A stretch of DNA of 64,000 nucleotides from the NCBI RefSeq assembly GCF_030272615.1, contig NC_081408.1, positions 407,759,889 through 407,823,888 on the forward strand. The letters run 5' to 3'. The notes under the pieces were generated by a model, which saw only the letters and a list, made by a program, of their open reading frames with translations, did not search any database and was not told the origin of the DNA. Both the position numbers and the translations under genes were made by a program. Below, in pieces: positions 58,805-64,000 of this stretch; the stretch's first letter is position 1, and each line of letters begins with the position of its first letter. Source of the DNA: Cryptomeria japonica. Taxonomy: Eukaryota > Streptophyta > Pinopsida > Cupressales > Cupressaceae.

Positions 58805-60374
58805 TTATTCAACAATATCATGACAAAAGTGATGGTTTTGGAGATGTGTAAATTCATTTTTAAACTCAGAGAAGTAGGCTCTCACAATACATCTCTCATA
58901 CTTAAGAAAAACTTCAGGGAAAATAATCAGCTGTAAAAATTCCTTGGATCCATGAACAATCCAAATGCAAGTTAATTTTCCTAAACCTTCATAATCAAAT
59001 TCATATAAAAATTCAAAACTAATATTAAGGAAATAGATAACATGCCATGTTTTGAGCTCCAATAGAAACTCTTGTGTTCTCTCCATCATTGCATCATAAG
59101 AAAAGAGATCATCAGCCACTTTAGGAGGTCACCATTGGAGATGAATCACTCCATGCCCATCTATGACATGTTGATTCTCTTTTGTAAGTTCTTCTTGAAA
59201 TAAACTTTGTGCCCCTTCAAATAGCTCAACACTCTTTGCCTCTTCAATAATATCTTGATCATCCAATTGCATAAACCATGCATCCTTATGAAACTCCATA
59301 AGCATATCTTCAAAAATCAGGGACTCCTTGATAGGTTGTTCTTCAAAAATTTCCTCTATTTGATCCTCAAATACAATCTCTAGTGGTATTTCATCCTCAA
59401 GCAATATCTCAAGAGCCCAAAGTTGATGATGAAACATGCCACTTGCGACAATTTTTTTGTCTTAAAAAAAAATTGGCAGTGATTCAATTTGTAATTCCTA
59501 AATGATATCTTTCAATGCCCCTTTGAATATCATTGTAGTGATGATGATCTTCAATGACCCTTTGAATTGTTATTCATATTTAGCCTCGCTTGTGATAATT
59601 TTTAGTTCTTCATTCAATTTATCTACTTGATTATCTTCCACCTTGAGGATACTTGAAATTCCTTTTAGTTCATCCTCTAAAGTTTCCTTTTGTAGCATGG
59701 ATGAGTATTCCTCAAGTATTTCTTCTTGGTTTATTATTGAATCAATACCATGAGCATCACTTACCTCCATCTCTCTTGTTTCAATTGGTTCACTTATACA
59801 ATCTTCTTGTGATTCGTCTTCTTCAGATGAAGTTATAAAATACTCCTCTTTTTTTCCTCTATACTTTTCCACCTCAAGGTAGGCACTCCAAATTTTATCT
59901 ATGATGCACTCATCCTTGAATATGATTTGCAATCCAAAGTGGTTTTTGACTTGGTCAATAGTCATTTCACACAATAAGCAAGTAAACTCAGAGTGAGGTG
60001 CATTATGAATCCTACATCACAATGTCATCAATATACTTTCTAAGCTTAGCTCACCATCGAGACCTAGTTGATTTTCTATCATCCCCATGAATCTTGTGAA
60101 AGGATCATTATTTTTTGGAACACTAAAATTCCATGATTCCATGATTGCCCGACTTTAGAATATCTCAAAAGATGATTTTTCCTTGTAGTGCTAATTTCAT
60201 CCTTGACAAGAATGTCAAGCAATGTATTTCATTGTGTTTGGCAGTCTCGTGGATTCTACACTCCCCTGGAAATGGAAATTCTGACAAGATTAGTGAGTTT
60301 AGTTATGCATTCAAAGTCCACCAAATTGTGATAATATTAGCTCATTGATCTTCATGAAATTGTTGCCACTTCAT
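58805..60374 (-). pseudogene. Gag-like protein of E, copy 2, broken
   Basis: Counterpart of 33487-35059 and nearly the same length (1,570 bp). ATG 60374 (MKWQQFHEDQ), the same TGA after 'HEDQ', then 'IHCLTFLSRMKLALQ', 'IDKIWSAYLEVEKYRGKKEE' (59,570-59,974), acidic 'LEDEIPLEIVFEDQIEEIFEE' (59,129-59,437) and 'SYDAMMERTQEFLLELKTWH' with 'TCIWIVHGSKEFLQL' (58,805-59,119). The two copies preserve the protein better than the flanking DNA. Unknown family; no zinc knuckle seen. Confidence 0.5.
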
Positions 60375-60750
60375 TGAGAAATCCTTTTGAATTTTCTAAA
60401 ATTTTACTTTTTTTTTTTAGATTTTTGACTTAAAAGAGATATAGCATACCTCAAATTCAGCATGAAACCTCATTATGGTTCTTGCTTTTTTTTTTAATCC
60501 ACTTGATAAATCTAACGATCACCTTTTTTCTTGTAAAAATTTTTTTGGCGGACTATTTCAAAATATGACTTGGCAAGCTTTGGCATCAACTAATTTATTC
60601 ATGTATTCTCTATAAGCGTTCCTTCTAGTTCCAATTCTATTGACTCCAAAGGAGGGTGAATGAAAAGCTTGAGATTAATCCCACAGATATGAATTGATAG
60701 GATCTAGAGTTCAATTGTTCACGTCTATACCCTCCTTCTAGCACCAATTT

Positions 60751-61472
60751 TGTTGATGTGTTTCTTAATCACTTCATACACATAATAAAATACCAATTAT
60801 TTTATCCTCTCTTGAACAAAATCCTCTTGAATTCTAAGCTATGTGATCATATGAGGTGATTCCAAGGTTTATACTGACGTCCCTCTTGACATGTGAATAA
60901 CCCAATGGTTTGATGTGGTATTATTGGAATCACATAGAGTAATTACATTTAACATGAATTTTGCTGGAACATGAAGACTTACTTAACTTGGGAGAAAAAA
61001 TAGAAAAAAGGAATTAAGGATTAATATAAAGCTAATCTAATCCTAAGAATGTAGGAACTAATTGTTGATTAGGAGTGACCAAACCAAGATTTGTTTCCCC
61101 ATCTAGGAACAACTACACAAAGTTGATGCAATAACCTAAGGATAAATAAATGTTTTTGATATCACCAATGCACATAAACCACATGAACAATGAGAATGAA
61201 GTAGTAGAAGTTATTATTTCACATAAGTTCAGTCGACTACGCACTACAATTTACAATCAACAAATTACTAGTATGAACACTAAGTACACCATTCATCAAC
61301 AATGATATTTTCCATTCAGATAACTAACTTTAAAGCAAATGAGAAACAGATACCATGCAACATGTTGAATTAACATAGAGAATTCACCATAACTTCAACG
61401 AAAAAAAATCTCTTATAACAAGATCTTGACAACAATATTTGCCTTCTCCTCCTATTCTAACTTCTACTCTAT
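60751..61472 (-). repeat. E unit, copy 3 (truncated, probable 5' LTR end)
   Basis: 722 bp match the starts of copies 1 and 2 (TGTTGATGTG onward). The match stops after 'cttctactcta' where LINE sequence begins. Confidence 0.75.
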
Positions 61473-61497
61473 ACCATCTACAAAATTTTCAGCGAAC

Positions 61498-63267
61498 ATG
61501 CAGCTAGGAGGAGTAGGAAGCGGTAATGGGAGAATTCAAAATTCAGATTCTCTGAAAGGCAGAAACTCTGGTTCCAATGGTGGGAGCAGCCAGATCGAAG
61601 GTGTTGGTCCCATGGGAGAGAAGGACAAACCTTCGGACATTCTAAAGGTTGTTGACATTCTGCAAACTGGTGGTACTCTGCCAGAGAAGAAAGTGGATTC
61701 TGGGTTTTTGGGGGAGGGGTCCAGCGGGGGGTCCAGCCCACGTGAAGAGACCTTGGAGAACAGAAAAGAACCTAGAAAATGGTCATCCCTTTTTGGAACA
61801 AAACCATCTGGTAAATCCTCTTTACCTCCTGTCAAGAATATTTCTTATCCATCCGGTGGAAAGTTTGCTATCTCTATCCCTGATCTAGTTCTTGATCATA
61901 ATATAAACAGTATGTTGAACTCCCTTGTAGACAAATTTATGGGTTCGCGTCCAAACATCAAAGTTGTAAGGGCTTATGTCAAGCGAAAATAGGCTCTGAA
62001 GGGTAATGTTGAAATGTCGGCTTTGCCTAAAGGCTTTCTATCTTTTACTTTCTCATGTGAAGAAGATAAATTAAGGATACTTTGTGGAAGTCCCTAGATG
62101 GTAGGAAAGACAGCCTTGGTTCTTCAGAAATGGCATCCGAATCTGAACATGAATGACTCTTTTGGCTCAAGTTCCAGTATGGGTAAAGCTACCAGGTTTG
62201 CCTCTTGAATATTGGGCAGAAAGCATCTTCGCAGGAATCACAAGCTCCTTTGGTGAACTCCTTTCTATAGACCCAGTCACAGCTTCAAAAAGGAGACTCA
62301 CTCATGCTAGGTTTTGTGTAGGGATAGCCCATGATGTAGACATGCCGGAACAAATAGATATATTGTCAAAGTTGGGGACATGGAAACAACAAATAGAATA
62401 TGAATCTATCCCCTTTGCCTACTTCCATTGTAAGAAAGTTGGCCATTGGGCAAAATCATGTCCTATCAGGCCGAAAGGAGAGCTCAAGCAGACTAAACCC
62501 CCGGTTAAAAGTAAAAAAGTCCCAGAAAAAAAGGTATGGCAAGTTAAAAACTCAAAGAATAAGGAAGTTGACTTTATTGACAACAACTGTTTTGAACCAT
62601 TGGGGAAAATAAGGAAGTGTCCTCAACTTTTGTCTCCAATCCTCCAACCCAAGAAGTATTGAGAAATGAGCCAACCAAAGTAAACAACTCTGTGACAGAG
62701 TAGATCTGAACAGAAGAATTGAAAGAACAGACTGAATCTTCAAAAGACACGGCTGGAGTGGTAATTGTTGATACTTATGCTAGTAAGGAAACACAAAAGA
62801 AAGAGGATCAACCTAAGGAAGGGGAGATCCCTGGCTCCCAAGAAGAAAAGTTTGGTTCTTCCCCACTCATGATAAGCTCTGAAATGCAAGAAGCCCAAAA
62901 ATGTGCAATACTGGGTATAAACCTTTCAGATTCAGATCAGAACTCAAAAATAGTAAACAGTGCTTCACATGATTCCAGATTCCCTAACTGGGGCAATGAA
63001 GATGAAATATCCAGAATCCTCAGTATTTTGAAAGTGGTTCTTGAGAAAGAAGCTGACTGGAAAATACCAAAAAATAGGAATAAGAAAGGATCCACTCTCT
63101 CGGCTTCTCAACTAAGGAAATCCAGCAGAATAGCTCAAGTTGATGTTGGGTATATCTCCTCTTCCCCAGGTCGACCTTCTAACCATAAAGTCAGAGACAA
63201 GGAGGCCATTAAGAACATTGTTGATGGGACCCAGAAGACTCTTAAGGAGTTAGGAATCAGTAAGTAA
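61498..63267 (+). pseudogene. LINE ORF1 (nucleic-acid-binding protein), broken
   Basis: ATG 61498 (MQLGGVGSGNGRIQN); about 590 codons, usual for plant L1 ORF1. The DUF4283-like region shows 'LPKGFLSFTFSCEEDKLRIL' and 'KWHPNLN', then 'VPVWVKLPGLPLEYW' and a knuckle YFHCKKVGHWAKSC whose first Cys is Tyr. The Ser/Lys-rich tail ends 'LKELGISK'. Breaks: TAG 61990-61992, TAG 62095-62097 (where the family has Trp), frameshifts near 62,150 and 62,610. ORF1 proteins coat LINE RNA. Confidence 0.8.
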
Positions 63268-63269
63268 CT

Positions 63270-64000
63270 ATGAAGATTATCTCTTGGAATATTAGGGGAC
63301 TTAATAATCCTCACAAACATGATATTATAAGGAATATGATTAGGGATAGCAAACCTGATTTTTTTCTTATTCAAGAGACCAAAATGAGTAGAGAAAAAGT
63401 TGAATCTTTGAGGTTTTTTTAAAATAGGAGTATCAGTGGTGGTAGTTCAGAAGGTGCTTCGAGAGGTATAGCTACCATTTGGAATCTTAATAGTGTCAAA
63501 GGCCATGTTCTTATTCAAGAAAAAAATTTCTTTTGCATCAGATTTGAGCATTTAAAAGATGGAACATCATGGGTCCTCACCAATATTTATGCACCCAACA
63601 CCTTGAAAGCTAGAAACTCCTTCTAGAAAAAACTTAAAGAAGTTAGGGATAGTTTCAAAAATCTTAGCTGGCTGGTCATGGGAGACTTTAATACTCCTTT
63701 GAGAGAGGAGGAAAAATTTAGTGGCAGCCCCTCTCAGTTGGAAAGTAGGTTGGCCCTTATGGACTTTATAAATACTCAGGCTCTCAATGATGTGGAGATA
63801 CAGGGATGCAATTACACATGGACTAATAGGAGAACTAGTAATGATCTTATCCAAGTTCACCTTGACAAGGCTCTTATCTCTGATGAATGGTACAGACATT
63901 ACTTCTGCTCCCTGTCTACCCATATCCGAGTTGGGTCAGATCATTTTCCCATCACCTTCATTGCTGACCCAATTAATAGAAGAAGATATTTTCCTTTCAG
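63270..64000 (+). pseudogene. LINE ORF2, endonuclease domain (partial, broken)
   Basis: ATG 63270 lies 2 bp after the ORF1 stop. Endonuclease motifs in order: SWNIRGLNNP (metal-binding Asn), FLIQETK (Glu), NIYAPN, MGDFNTPL (Asp/Asn) and VGSDHFPI (catalytic Asp-His). Two in-frame stops, TAA 63420-63422 and TAG 63624-63626. The RT domain lies beyond the window. The endonuclease nicks target DNA for target-primed reverse transcription. Confidence 0.88.

Larger units (their letters stand above)
35428..60750 (-). repeat. E unit, copy 2 (split by element D)
   Basis: The left part is 35428-37592 and the right part 56349-60750. Removing 37593-56348 restores continuity with copy 1 ('aaggtttta' then 'ggtaattgcaaggtgg'). 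It is collinear with copy 1 throughout. Confidence 0.8.
28932..61472 (-). mobile_element. Head-to-tail array of LTR-type unit E (about 2.1 copies)
   Basis: The same unit of about 6.5 kb recurs in order. Copy 1 is 28932-35427; copy 2 is 35428-60750 (6.57 kb after removing element D and its duplicated 5 bp); copy 3 is 60751-61472, cut by a LINE. Each copy starts T(G/A)TTGATGT. On the minus strand the sequence just inside reads TTGGTGCTAGAAG or TTGGCACTGGAAG, a possible non-Met PBS directly after an ACATCAACA end. The unit therefore looks like LTR plus interior of a minus-strand retrotransposon, tandemly duplicated. I could not fix the LTR length. Confidence 0.7.
61473..64000 (+). mobile_element. 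L1-type LINE, runs off the right edge
   Basis: Two ORFs in the plant L1 order, ORF1 (DUF4283-like plus CCHC knuckle) then ORF2 with an AP-endonuclease domain. Only about 25 bp precede ORF1, so the 5' UTR is probably truncated. The 3' end and target duplication are outside the window. Confidence 0.85.

Overview
This window looks like intergenic DNA from a large, repeat-rich seed-plant genome. A conifer or other gymnosperm fits best, because the DNA is AT-rich, the Ty1/copia elements are old and deeply nested, and no host gene interrupts 64 kb. That placement is inference. I see no host gene, tRNA, rRNA or CRISPR array. Every coding region I can defend belongs to a transposable element, and all are broken by stops or frameshifts.

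Layout from left to right. 1-2.57 kb: deleted copia remnant (H) with a probable 3' LTR. 2.69-3.82 kb: minus-strand copia-type LTR (G) with its primer-binding site. 3.8-7.5 kb: AT-rich DNA I cannot assign. 7.5-10.65 kb: 5' part of an old copia element (F: LTR, PBS, gag, protease). 10,654-19,311: complete but dead Ty1/copia element A, target duplication ACACT. 19,506-26,191: minus-strand element B, target duplication GCTTG. 26.2-28.9 kb: simple and tandem repeats. 28,932-61,472: head-to-tail array of a 6.5 kb LTR-type unit (E), about 2.1 copies. Element D, a Ty1/copia element (37,593-56,343, target duplication TTACA), sits in the second E copy. D's 5' LTR holds a 3.0 kb hAT-like DNA transposon (39,201-42,242, 8-bp duplication TTCCATTG). 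D's 3' LTR holds element C (48,008-54,616, target duplication GGCAT). 61.47 kb to the right edge: L1-type LINE inside the third E copy.

The main finding is that B and C are two copies of one non-autonomous LTR family. Both have LTRs, an initiator-Met-type PBS and a polypurine tract, but neither encodes protease, integrase, reverse transcriptase or RNase H. Each carries two genes. ORF1 resembles only the distal half of a copia Gag (coiled coil plus CCHC knuckles; the same module is the distal part of D's Gag). ORF2 is a protein of about 1,080-1,150 residues that I do not recognise, preceded in both copies by a conserved TATA-like box and leader. A, B, C and D also share a possible cis-signal: an inverted repeat of about 13 bp that encloses the polypurine tract and the start of the 3' LTR, with one compensatory base-pair change between D and C/B. 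A- or D-like elements may therefore have supplied enzymes to B/C-like elements.

The order of events can be read directly. The E array came first, D inserted into it, then the hAT element and C inserted into D. C is the youngest (LTRs about 96% alike by eye), B is intermediate, and A and D are older.
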